Shown: positions 1 through 6,098 of the stretch, one piece after another
Layout of the letters: each line of letters opens with the position of its first letter
Position numbering within the stretch: position 1 is the stretch's first letter
Assembly (NCBI GenBank): GCA_021796375.1
Contig: JAJYJF010000106.1
Span: 1 to 7,255 of the forward strand
Origin: Chloroflexota bacterium
GTDB taxonomy: Bacteria; Chloroflexota; Anaerolineae; Anaerolineales; Anaerolineaceae
Direction of reading: 5' to 3'
Length of the DNA stretch: 7,255 bases
Translations under genes and position numbers: made by a program
The notes under the pieces: model-generated
Told to the model about the DNA's origin: nothing
What the model saw: the letters and a program-made list of their open reading frames with translations, nothing else
Database searches by the model: none

Positions 1-26
1 GAAGGATCATCCGCCTCCATGAATGT

Positions 27-70
27 CGGAGCGATGCCGCTGAAGGGGGAGGCACCGCTCCGATCGTTTT
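27..70 (+). terminator. Terminator-like hairpin upstream of the protease gene
   Basis: An arm at 27-38 (cggagcgatgcc) pairs with 51-62 (ggcaccgctccg) over 12 positions with a single A-C mismatch. The loop is 12 nt, and a T4 run follows at 67-70 after a 4-nt gap. One frame entering from the left edge stops at 20-22, so this could be the terminator of an upstream gene whose last codons are at 2-22, but those few codons are not recognisable. The short T run and the gap make it weaker than the other terminators here. It could also be an attenuator or an RNA-stability hairpin inside a longer hydrogenase transcript. Confidence 0.45.
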
Positions 71-76
71 CCGGGT

Positions 77-89
77 CCAGGCGTCCTGG
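77..89 (+). other. Small perfect hairpin (CCAGG-CGT-CCTGG)
   Basis: A 5-bp perfect stem with a 3-nt loop lies between the terminator-like hairpin and the Shine-Dalgarno sequence of the protease gene. No T run follows, so it is not a terminator. It is short enough to have arisen by chance and is recorded only because it sits in a 5' leader. Confidence 0.25.
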
Positions 90-119
90 TTGGGTTGCAC
101 TTTGAATATCGGAGGAAAA

Positions 120-614
120 TTGGCAAAAACCATCATACTCGGTTACGGCAACCCGGACCGCCAGGATGACGGGGTCGCCTGGCACGTGATCCAATCCCTC
201 GCGGTGGAGATGGGCGTCACGGAGGGCCTGGAAGGCAACGAAGGCCTCCTGCTCCAGGGCACGGCGGCCGACCTGCTCTTCCAGCTGCAGCTTACCCCGG
301 AGATTGCGGAGGTCATCGCCGGCTATGACCGCGCCTGCTTCGTGGACGCCCACACCGGGGCGGTGAAGGAAGATCTCAATATCGTACCGCTCTCCGCCAG
401 CTATCAGACCTCCCCCTTCACCCACCACATGACCCCCCAGACCTGCCTGTCCATCGCGCAGAACCTTTTCCATCGTTCGCCGGAAAACGCGATCCTTGTT
501 TCGATCCGGGGCTACGATTTCGGCTTCTCGCGCGACCTCACAGACCAGACGCGCTCCCTGGCGCGGAAAGCCGCGGGCGAAATCCTGAAATGGGTGCGGC
601 AGCCAGAGCAGTGA
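120..614 (+). CDS. [NiFe]-hydrogenase maturation protease (HyaD/HycI/HoxW family)
   Basis: Endopeptidase of 164 aa that removes the C-terminal extension of a [NiFe]-hydrogenase large subunit after nickel insertion, the last maturation step in the cytoplasm. The N-terminal strand carries the family signature GYGN (residues 8-11) followed by DDG (16-18). D76 in VDA and H102/H103 in the THHMTP segment match the remaining nickel-sensing ligands, and a conserved IRGYDFGF block lies at 129-136. The length is normal for the family. The start chosen is TTG at 120 because GGAGG at 111-115 precedes it by 4 nt and the protein then begins directly with the first beta strand (AKTIILGYGNP). The frame is open further upstream, and another TTG at 90 would add 10 residues that look unrelated. 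The QLTPEIAE...FVDA and HHMTP style resembles proteases serving cytosolic group 3 (HoxW-like) hydrogenases. The exact partner is an inference because no large subunit is present in the window. Confidence 0.9.
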   Translation: MAKTIILGYGNPDRQDDGVAWHVIQSLAVEMGVTEGLEGNEGLLLQGTAADLLFQLQLTPEIAEVIAGYDRACFVDAHTGAVKEDLNIVPLSASYQTSPFTHHMTPQTCLSIAQNLFHRSPENAILVSIRGYDFGFSRDLTDQTRSLARKAAGEILKWVRQPEQ

Positions 615-757
615 GGAACGACCTATCCGATACCGTAGAGATTCGTTACATAAAATGACAATTTGCCCATACCGAGATGATGGAAAACACTTATGAAGCC
701 GATAGTTCGGTGATACAACTAGATTGCGGTTGATTGTTACTTTTAAAGGGTTGCTGG
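615..757 (+). promoter_or_regulatory. AT-richer spacer ahead of the sensor-domain gene, possible promoter
   Basis: This 143-nt gap is visibly richer in A/T than the coding DNA around it, which is what a promoter region would look like. A good -10-like hexamer TAAAAT sits at 651-656, but no convincing -35 lies 16-18 nt upstream. A second weak pair is TTATGA (691-696) with TACAAC (714-719). A 4-bp hairpin, CCGA-TAGT-TCGG, occurs at 699-710. No clear FNR or CRP palindrome was seen. AAAGGG at 745-750 is the ribosome binding site of the next gene. Two tiny open frames (655-696 and 677-733) lack ribosome binding sites. Confidence 0.3.
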
Positions 758-1264
758 ATGTTGATTCAGGATGAAACCATGAGCGCGCTGCGCTCCATCC
801 CCTGGTTCCTTGAATTGAAACCGGACGAGATGGAGCACCTGGCAGATATCAGCTTTATTCGCCAGGTTAAAATCAACGAGGATCTTTTCGTTGAGGGCGA
901 GGACGAAGATTCCCTGTATGTGGTTTTAGAGGGCCAGCTTTCCCTCGAGATCTATATCCCCACCCGGGGACGAATGTGTATTTTTTCCGCAGAGCCTCTC
1001 GATATCATCGGCTGGTCGAGCATGACCCCGGTGGTACGCCAGCGGACCGCTTCGGCGCGGGCAGTCCTGCCGAGCAAGCTGATCGGGCTCGATGCGGAGG
1101 CCCTTTACCGCTACTGCGAAGAGGACCACCACCTTGGCTACATCATCATGCGCAGGCTCTCGAATGTGATCGCCAGCCGCCTGCTGACCACCCGCATCCA
1201 CCTCATGGATGCTTTTGTCTATCCGACTCAAAAGCGCTCCGCGGGCCTGACCAGCCTGGAATAG
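758..1264 (+). CDS. Stand-alone Crp-like cyclic nucleotide-binding domain protein, no DNA-binding domain
   Basis: A 168-aa protein made of one cNMP-binding fold: an N-terminal helix (LRSIPWFLELKPDEMEHLAD, residues 11-30), a beta roll (about 33-112) and a C-terminal helix (about 113-152, with CEEDHHLGY and RRLSNVIASRL). The chain ends about where a Crp/Fnr winged helix would begin, so it is not a classical transcription factor. In the phosphate-binding cassette, GWSS (85-88) replaces the GE of CRP, so the ribose-binding Glu is Trp here, while the phosphate-type Arg (R96 in RQRTASARA) is kept. This GWSx...R pattern belongs to a known sensor-only subfamily, often found near metabolic genes as far as I recall. 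ATG 758 is chosen because AAAGGG lies 7 nt upstream; ATG 779 is possible, and TTG 734 is unlikely. The ligand and partner are unknown. Its position between the protease and hypA suggests a hydrogenase-related regulatory role, which is inference. Confidence 0.85.
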   Translation: MLIQDETMSALRSIPWFLELKPDEMEHLADISFIRQVKINEDLFVEGEDEDSLYVVLEGQLSLEIYIPTRGRMCIFSAEPLDIIGWSSMTPVVRQRTASARAVLPSKLIGLDAEALYRYCEEDHHLGYIIMRRLSNVIASRLLTTRIHLMDAFVYPTQKRSAGLTSLE

Positions 1265-1267
1265 TCG

Positions 1268-1292
1268 CTCCGGTCCTCCGTTTCACCGGAGG
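1268..1292 (+). other. Two mutually exclusive hairpins before the terminator
   Basis: Just after the sensor gene, CTCCGGT (1268-1274) can pair with ACCGGAG (1285-1291). The adjacent CCTCCG (1275-1280) can instead pair with CGGAGG (1287-1292). Both left arms compete for the same right arm, so only one stem can form at a time. This lies directly 5' of the intrinsic terminator at 1298-1322. It may simply strengthen 3'-end formation. A regulatory switch cannot be claimed from this alone. Confidence 0.35.
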
Positions 1293-1297
1293 GCAGC

Positions 1298-1322
1298 CGG
1301 CGGGAAATCCCCGCCGTTTTTT
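1298..1322 (+). terminator. Rho-independent terminator between the sensor gene and hypA
   Basis: A perfect 7-bp GC-only stem (1298-1304 CGGCGGG with 1310-1316 CCCGCCG), a 5-nt loop AAATC and an immediate T6 run (1317-1322) make a textbook intrinsic terminator. It begins 33 nt after the stop of the sensor-domain gene and ends 58 nt before hypA. It should therefore separate the protease/sensor transcript from the hyp operon, fully or partly. Confidence 0.85.
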
Positions 1323-1343
1323 GTGGAAAAAAAACCTCCACAA
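1321..1343 (+). other. Hairpin TTGTGGA/TCCACAA overlapping the T tract
   Basis: A 7-bp perfect inverted repeat (1321-1327 with 1337-1343) encloses a 9-nt A-rich loop. It begins inside the T tract of the preceding terminator and ends just before the candidate -35 of hypA. It could be an operator-like site or a structural accident. No known regulator site is recognised. Confidence 0.3.
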
Positions 1344-1345
1344 TC

Positions 1346-1376
1346 TTGCTAATAAGAGCCCGATTCGTATTAAAAT
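1346..1376 (+). promoter_or_regulatory. Candidate promoter of the hyp operon, possibly giving a leaderless mRNA
   Basis: TTGCTA (1346-1351) is a fair -35. It is followed after 16 nt by TATTAA (1368-1373), with the overlapping TAAAAT (1371-1376) as an alternative -10. With TATTAA, the expected start of transcription falls about 7 nt downstream, at or near the A of the hypA ATG (1381). The location after a strong terminator and the lack of a ribosome binding site for hypA both fit a promoter here. The hexamers match the consensus only partly. Confidence 0.45.
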
Positions 1377-1380
1377 CGTC

Positions 1381-1743
1381 ATGCACGAACTTGCAGTTAC
1401 CGAAAGCATTCTTCAAATCGCCAGCGAGCACGCCTCGAAAGCCGGGGCCAAAAAGGTCACCGATGTGTACCTGGTTCTGGGCCGGCTCTCTTCTATCGTC
1501 GATGATTCGGTGCAGTTTTACTGGGATGCCCTTTCCGAGGGAACAATTTGCCAGGGCGCGCAGCTTCATTTCGAGCGCATCCCGGCAAAGATGGCCTGCC
1601 TCGACTGCGGGACCAGTTTTGAGCTCCCCGGAGAGCTGATTCTCTGCCCGAAGTGCCAGGGCGGCCACGTCAAAGTGATCACAGGAGACGAGTTCCGGGT
1701 AGACAGCATCGAGATCCTTCAGGAGAGTGGAGAAAATTTGTGA
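1381..1743 (+). CDS. hypA: HypA, nickel chaperone for [NiFe]-hydrogenase maturation
   Basis: HypA (120 aa, usual length) binds nickel and works with HypB to deliver it to the hydrogenase large subunit. The N-terminus Met-His-Glu supplies the nickel ligand H2, which fixes the start at ATG 1381 even though the frame is open far upstream. The core segment LxLGRLSSIVDDSVQFYW (about 31-48) is typical. A structural zinc site is formed by C73-x2-C76 and C89-x2-C92. No Shine-Dalgarno is seen before the ATG (gtattaaaatcgtc), unlike the other hyp genes downstream of it except hypE, and a -10-like element ends only 4-7 nt upstream, so leaderless translation is likely. Its stop overlaps the hypB start by 4 nt (GTGA). 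It is the first gene of the operon, after the terminator at 1298-1322. Confidence 0.96.
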   Translation: MHELAVTESILQIASEHASKAGAKKVTDVYLVLGRLSSIVDDSVQFYWDALSEGTICQGAQLHFERIPAKMACLDCGTSFELPGELILCPKCQGGHVKVITGDEFRVDSIEILQESGENL

Positions 1744-2402
1744 ACACACTTCGCGTACCCGTCGTCGAAAAAATCTTAAACGCCAACGACCAGCTGGCTG
1801 AGCAAAACCGGCGCCGCCTGGACCAGGCTGGGACGTTCGGGATCAACCTGATGGCATCCCCCGGCGCCGGCAAGACCAGCGTGATCCTGCAAACCATCCG
1901 CAGGCTGGCCGGATCCACCCGGATCGGGGTCATCGAGGGCGATACCGCCCCGGTCACCATCGACGCGGACCGGGTGATCTCCGCCGGGATGCCCGCGGTG
2001 CAGATCAATACCGGTGGTGACTGCCATCTGGATGCGGTGATGATCGCTAACGGCCTGAACCAGATCGCGGTCGATCAGCTCGATCTGATCATCGTCGAAA
2101 ATGTTGGCAACCTGATTTGCCCGGCTGCCTTCCAGCTCGGCACGCACACCAACGTGCTCATCGCCAGCATTCCGGAGGGCGATGATAAGCCCTACAAGTA
2201 TCCGAATATTTACCGGGGCATCGACGTGCTGATCCTGAACAAAATCGACCTCCTCCCTTACGTCCGCTTCGACATGGACTACTTCCGCAAAGGCGTCGAA
2301 ATCTTGAACCCCGGGGTGAAAGTCTTTCCGGTTTCCTGCGCATCCGGGGAGGGATTCGATCCCTGGCTGGATTGGCTGAGGGCCAAGCTCAGCAAGGAAT
2401 AG
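1740..2402 (+). CDS. hypB: HypB, GTPase for nickel insertion
   Basis: SIMIBI-class GTPase of 220 aa that powers nickel transfer together with HypA. The Walker A loop is SPGAGKT (residues 40-46), EGD is at 66-68 in the switch region, and NKID (167-170) gives guanine specificity. C95-H96 in GDCHLDA and C127 in ENVGNLICPAAF match the metal site at the dimer interface. EGDDKPYKYP (146-155) is the typical switch II-side motif. The chain begins close to the G-domain and has neither the N-terminal CxxCGC high-affinity nickel motif nor a His-rich stretch, so it is the minimal form. GTG 1740 is chosen because it overlaps the hypA stop (GTGA) and GGAG (1729-1732) lies 7 nt upstream. An in-frame start at 1653 would lie inside hypA and adds residues unlike HypB. 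The gap to hypF is 2 nt. Confidence 0.96.
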   Translation: MNTLRVPVVEKILNANDQLAEQNRRRLDQAGTFGINLMASPGAGKTSVILQTIRRLAGSTRIGVIEGDTAPVTIDADRVISAGMPAVQINTGGDCHLDAVMIANGLNQIAVDQLDLIIVENVGNLICPAAFQLGTHTNVLIASIPEGDDKPYKYPNIYRGIDVLILNKIDLLPYVRFDMDYFRKGVEILNPGVKVFPVSCASGEGFDPWLDWLRAKLSKE

Positions 2403-2404
2403 CT

Positions 2405-4699
2405 ATGCCGAAGGATCTTTCCGGGAGGCAAATCCTCATCCGCGGCATCGTCCAGGGAGTGGGTTTCCGCCCATTTATTTACAACCTGGCCCGGCGCTTC
2501 GAGCTGGCTGGCTGGGTGTGCAACTCGTCTCGGGGCGTTGAAATTGTAGTCAATGGGGAAGAAGCGCGGATCAGGGACTTCATCTCCGCGATCAGGACGG
2601 ATGCCCCTCCCCTGGCCCGGATCGACGCGATGGCGGAAGAAACCCTCAAACCGGATGGCTATACGAATTTCGAGATCCGCGAGAGCCTCCCGCAGCCTGG
2701 CGAGTTCATCCCCATTTCCCCGGACGTCTCCATCTGCCCGGACTGCCAGCGCGAGCTCTTCGACCCCGCGGACCGGCGCTACCGCTACCCATTCATTAAC
2801 TGCACCAACTGCGGGCCGCGCTTCACCATCATCCAGGATATCCCCTACGACCGGCCTCAAACCACCATGTCCGGCTTTCCGCTCTGCCCGGATTGCGAAG
2901 CGGAGTACCACGATCCCGCGAACCGCCGCTTCCACGCGCAGCCGGTCGCCTGCCCGGAGTGCGGCCCGCAGGTATCGCTCGAGGTACGAGGAAAACTGCT
3001 GGCGGCCCGCGAAGATGCGATCCAGCTGGCGCGCGGCTATCTGAAGGCAGGCAAAATCCTGGCGGTCAAAGGTCTCGGCGGTTATCACCTGGCATGCGAC
3101 GCATCGAACCCTGCGGCGGTCGCCGAGCTCCGGCGGCGCAAGCGGCGCATCGAAAAGCCGTTCGCCCTGATGGCCTGGGATCTGGCAGCGGTTCAGGATT
3201 GCTGCCTGGTCTCCGCACAGGAAGCGGATCTGCTCCAATCTCGCCAGCGTCCAATCGTCCTGCTGCAGCAGAAACCCGGCTCCGGGGTAGCCCCTGAGGT
3301 CGCCCCTGGCCAGCGAACCCTCGGGGTGATGCTGCCCTACACGCCCCTGCACCTGCTGCTGCTCGAGCCGGAGCCGGGCTTCCCGGGGCTGCTCGTCATG
3401 ACCAGCGGCAACCTGAGCGAAGAGCCGATCGCGTACCAGGACGGCGAAGCGCGGATCCGCCTGGCCCCGCTGGCCGACGCGCTGCTGACCCACAACCGCC
3501 CGATCCACGTGCGCGTCGACGATTCGGTGGTGCGGGTGATGGCCGGGAGTGCGCAGGTCGCCCGCCGGTCGCGCGGGTACGCTCCCGACCCGATCCACCT
3601 GCCATTCCGCGCGCGCCAGATCCTGGGCGCCGGCGCCGAGCTCAAAAACACCTTCTGCCTGACCCGCGACACCTACTGCTTCGTCAGCCACCATATCGGC
3701 GACCTGGAAAATTATGAGACCCTCGAATCTTTCCAGGATGGGATCCGGCATTTCGAGCGCCTGTTCCGGATCGAGCCCGCCGTCCTCGCCTGCGACCTGC
3801 ACCCGGATTACCTGGCCTCGCGCTATGCCCGAGAGCGGAGCGCCGCGCAAAGCCTGCCGCTGGTCGAGGTCCAGCACCACCACGCCCACCTGGCCGCCTG
3901 TCTGGCCGATAACGGCTGGAGCGCGCCGGAGCCGGTCATCGGGTTGACCTATGACGGCACCGGATACGGTCCGGATGGGACGATCTGGGGCGGGGAGGTG
4001 CTGGTCGGCGGCTACCAGGGCTATCAGCGCCGCTTCCACCTGAAACCGCTGCCGCTCCCGGGCGGCGACCGCGCGGTCCGAAAGCCGGCCCGGATGGCCC
4101 TGGCCGCGCTGTGGAAGCTGGGTTTGGAGTGGGACCCGGCCCTGCCCGCGGTGGGAGCGGTCTGCGAGGATGATCGGGCCGTCTTGCGCGCGATGCTGGA
4201 AAAAAACATCAACTCCCCGCTTACCTCCAGCCTCGGCCGGCTGTTCGACGCGGTCTCGGCCCTGGTCGGCGTCCGGCAGGAATGCAGCTACGAAGGCCAG
4301 GCCGCCATGGAGCTGGAAGCCCTGGCGGACCCGTCCGAAACCTGCTCGATCGACTTCGGGTTCGAGCGGGATGAGCTGGATCCGACCCCCGTCATCGAGG
4401 GGATAATCTCCGGCTGGCTTGCCGGGACGCCCGCCAGCCGGCTTTCAGCGATCTTCCATAACAGCCTCCTCCAGGTTTCGGCCCGGGCGTGCGAGCAGAT
4501 CCGGCGGGAAACCAGCATTCGCACGGTTGCCCTGGCCGGAGGCGTCTGGCAGAACCGCTACCTGACTGAAAAAATGGTCTCGCTCTTGGAAAAATACGGC
4601 TTCAGCGTGCTGGTCCACCGCCGGCTTCCGGCCAACGATGGGAGCATCTGCGTGGGACAGGCCGCGATCGCGGCTTTTTCTGCCAGCCGCAACGATTGA
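2405..4699 (+). CDS. hypF: HypF, carbamoyltransferase for cyanide ligand synthesis
   Basis: HypF (764 aa, full length) uses carbamoyl phosphate and ATP to carbamoylate the C-terminal Cys of HypE. Domains in order: acylphosphatase (about 8-92, with GxVQGVGFRPF and catalytic R22 and N40); two zinc-finger-like units with C111/C114, C133/C136, C161/C164 and C183/C186; a YrdC-like domain (about 200-395, with KGLGGYHLACDA, KRRIEKPFALM and TSGNLSEEP); and a Kae1-like C-terminal domain with HHHAH (491-495), DGTGYGPDGTIWGGE (517-531), GGVWQN (712-717) and NDGSICVGQ (744-752). The last motif is NDGS rather than the commoner NDGG, a mild variant. ATG 2405 follows AAGGA (2394-2398) by 6 nt and lies 2 nt after the hypB stop. 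An alternative start 11 codons upstream would overlap hypB and is unlikely. A 586-codon open frame on the opposite strand is only a GC-driven shadow. Confidence 0.97.
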   Translation: MPKDLSGRQILIRGIVQGVGFRPFIYNLARRFELAGWVCNSSRGVEIVVNGEEARIRDFISAIRTDAPPLARIDAMAEETLKPDGYTNFEIRESLPQPGEFIPISPDVSICPDCQRELFDPADRRYRYPFINCTNCGPRFTIIQDIPYDRPQTTMSGFPLCPDCEAEYHDPANRRFHAQPVACPECGPQVSLEVRGKLLAAREDAIQLARGYLKAGKILAVKGLGGYHLACDASNPAAVAELRRRKRRIEKPFALMAWDLAAVQDCCLVSAQEADLLQSRQRPIVLLQQKPGSGVAPEVAPGQRTLGVMLPYTPLHLLLLEPEPGFPGLLVMTSGNLSEEPIAYQDGEARIRLAPLADALLTHNRPIHVRVDDSVVRVMAGSAQVARRSRGYAPDPIHLPFRARQILGAGAELKNTFCLTRDTYCFVSHHIGDLENYETLESFQDGIRHFERLFRIEPAVLACDLHPDYLASRYARERSAAQSLPLVEVQHHHAHLAACLADNGWSAPEPVIGLTYDGTGYGPDGTIWGGEVLVGGYQGYQRRFHLKPLPLPGGDRAVRKPARMALAALWKLGLEWDPALPAVGAVCEDDRAVLRAMLEKNINSPLTSSLGRLFDAVSALVGVRQECSYEGQAAMELEALADPSETCSIDFGFERDELDPTPVIEGIISGWLAGTPASRLSAIFHNSLLQVSARACEQIRRETSIRTVALAGGVWQNRYLTEKMVSLLEKYGFSVLVHRRLPANDGSICVGQAAIAAFSASRND

Positions 4700-4716
4700 C
4701 GAGAAAGGATTCTAAA

Positions 4717-4983
4717 ATGTGCCTTGCAGTGCCGGGTAAAATCATCGAAATCTATGCTGCGGGTGGGCTGCGCATGGGGAAAGTCGATTTCGGCGGCGTC
4801 ATCCGCGAAGCCTGCCTGGAAGCCCTGCCGGATTCAAAGATCGGCGACTACACGATCGTCCATGCCGGTTTTGCGCTCAACCTGCTGAGCGAAGAGGAAG
4901 CTCAAGCCAGCCTGGAGGCGCTCCGCGAGCTGGCCTCGATCGAAGATGAACTCGATCCCCCCGCCGCACAGGATTGGAGATAG
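4717..4983 (+). CDS. hypC: HypC, iron/cyanide chaperone
   Basis: Small HypC/HupF/HybG chaperone of 88 aa. With HypD it carries the Fe(CN)2CO unit and then delivers it to the hydrogenase large subunit. The N-terminus MCLAVPGKI is diagnostic: C2, exposed after removal of Met, binds iron and the partner proteins. H49 in [11 protein letters not shown] is the second conserved residue. The C-terminal helix with [13 protein letters not shown] is typical. ATG 4717 has a strong AAAGGA (4704-4709) 7 nt upstream. A TTG at 4696 is in frame but would bury the essential Cys2, so it is rejected. The gene lies 17 nt after hypF and 23 nt before hypD. Confidence 0.96.
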   Translation: MCLAVPGKIIEIYAAGGLRMGKVDFGGVIREACLEALPDSKIGDYTIVHAGFALNLLSEEEAQASLEALRELASIEDELDPPAAQDWR

Positions 4984-5006
4984 AATCTCCTGCGAAGGGA
5001 GCCGGG

Positions 5007-6098
5007 ATGGAATTTACCACAGAGTTTCGCGATGCCCACCTCGTTCGCGGCGTTATCGAAAAGATCCGCCGGCGGGTAACCCGCAGCTGGGTGCTGATGG
5101 AGATCTGCGGCGGGCAAACGCATGCCATCTTGCATTACGGTCTCGATCAACTGCTGCCGGCGGAAATCGAGCTCGTCCACGGGCCGGGCTGTCCGGTCTG
5201 CGTGACCTCGCTGGAGCTGATCGATAAAGCCCTGGCGATCGCCGCTCGCCCGGAGGTGATCTTCACCTCCTACGGGGATATGCTGCGCGTCCCCGGCTCC
5301 CAACGGGACCTGTTTTCGGTGCGCGCCGCGGGAGGCAAGGTGCGGGTGGTTTATTCCCCGCTGGACGCGGTTAAAATCGCCCAGGAGAACCCGGATAAAC
5401 AGGTGGTTTTCTTCGCCATCGGCTTCGAGACGACCGGCCCATCGAATGCGATGAGCGTGGTGCAGGCCAAGATGCTCGGGCTGAAGAACTACTCCGTGCT
5501 GGTCTCGCATGTATGCGTTCCCCCGGCCATGCACGCTATCCTGTCATCTCCGGCCAGCCGGGTTCAGGGTTTCCTGGCTGCCGGGCATGTCTGCTCGGTG
5601 ATGGGCTACTGGCAGTATCCCTCGATCGCGGAGAAGTACCGCGTCCCGGTCGTGGTCACCGGCTTCGAGCCGCTCGATCTCGTCCAGGGGATCTGGATGA
5701 CCGTCGATCAGCTCGAATCGGGGACCTGCGAGGTCCAGAACGCCTACTCGCGCGTCGTCAGCCGGGAAGGGAATACCGCCGCCCAGGCGATCTTGAACCG
5801 GGTTTTCGAGCCGTGCGATCGCAAATGGCGCGGGATCGGGATGATCCCGCAGAGCGGCTGGCAGCTCACGACCGAATTTTCGGATTTTGACGCCGAGAAG
5901 CGCTTCGATGTGGGTTCGATTCAGACCCAGGAATCGCCTTACTGCATTGCCGGGGAAATCCTCCAGGGATTGAAAAAACCAACCCAATGCCCGGCATACG
6001 GCAAGCTCTGCACGCCGGATACGCCGCTGGGAGCGACCATGGTGTCTTCCGAAGGCGCTTGCGCTGCCTACTATCGATACGGGCGAACCGAGGGATGA
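5007..6098 (+). CDS. hypD: HypD, [4Fe-4S] scaffold for Fe(CN)2CO assembly
   Basis: HypD (363 aa, full length) is the iron-sulfur protein on which, in complex with HypC, cyanide from HypE and CO are attached to iron. C34 in EICGGQTH (32-39) and GPGCPVC (59-65, with C62 and C65) form the conserved catalytic and thiol-redox motifs. GFETTGP lies at 139-145. The C-terminal cluster site has four Cys: C313 (SPYC), C328 (TQC), C335 (YGKLC) and C352 in [12 protein letters not shown]. The first of these lies in CIAG, where many relatives have CxCG. ATG 5007 follows AAGGGAG (4995-5001) by 5 nt. TTG 4974 would overlap hypC and is rejected. The stop overlaps the hypE start (ATGA, 6095-6098). Confidence 0.97.
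   Translation: MEFTTEFRDAHLVRGVIEKIRRRVTRSWVLMEICGGQTHAILHYGLDQLLPAEIELVHGPGCPVCVTSLELIDKALAIAARPEVIFTSYGDMLRVPGSQRDLFSVRAAGGKVRVVYSPLDAVKIAQENPDKQVVFFAIGFETTGPSNAMSVVQAKMLGLKNYSVLVSHVCVPPAMHAILSSPASRVQGFLAAGHVCSVMGYWQYPSIAEKYRVPVVVTGFEPLDLVQGIWMTVDQLESGTCEVQNAYSRVVSREGNTAAQAILNRVFEPCDRKWRGIGMIPQSGWQLTTEFSDFDAEKRFDVGSIQTQESPYCIAGEILQGLKKPTQCPAYGKLCTPDTPLGATMVSSEGACAAYYRYGRTEG

Noticed and set aside
655..696. 13-codon frame in the spacer before the sensor gene
   Set aside because: No ribosome binding site, very short, and easily due to chance.
976..1380. Long N-terminal extension of HypA
   Set aside because: The extension runs out of frame through the sensor gene and across the terminator. 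HypA must start Met-His-Glu at 1381 for its nickel site.
2279..4039. 586-codon open frame on the - strand
   Set aside because: It lies opposite hypF, whose domains and catalytic motifs are all present. The protein is of low-complexity Arg/Gly/Ala/Asp-rich character with no family resemblance, as expected for an antisense shadow in GC-rich DNA.
4696..4716. TTG start for HypC overlapping the hypF stop
   Set aside because: It would add seven residues before the invariant Met-Cys. The essential Cys2 and the strong AAAGGA ribosome binding site both point to ATG 4717.
4974..5006. TTG start for HypD inside the end of hypC
   Set aside because: ATG 5007 has AAGGGAG 5 nt upstream and gives the normal family length; the 11 extra residues are not HypD-like.
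5987..6094. Upstream start for HypE within hypD
   Set aside because: The 36 extra residues are the out-of-frame reading of the hypD C-terminus, including its cluster Cys region. The ATGA junction at 6095 is the natural start.
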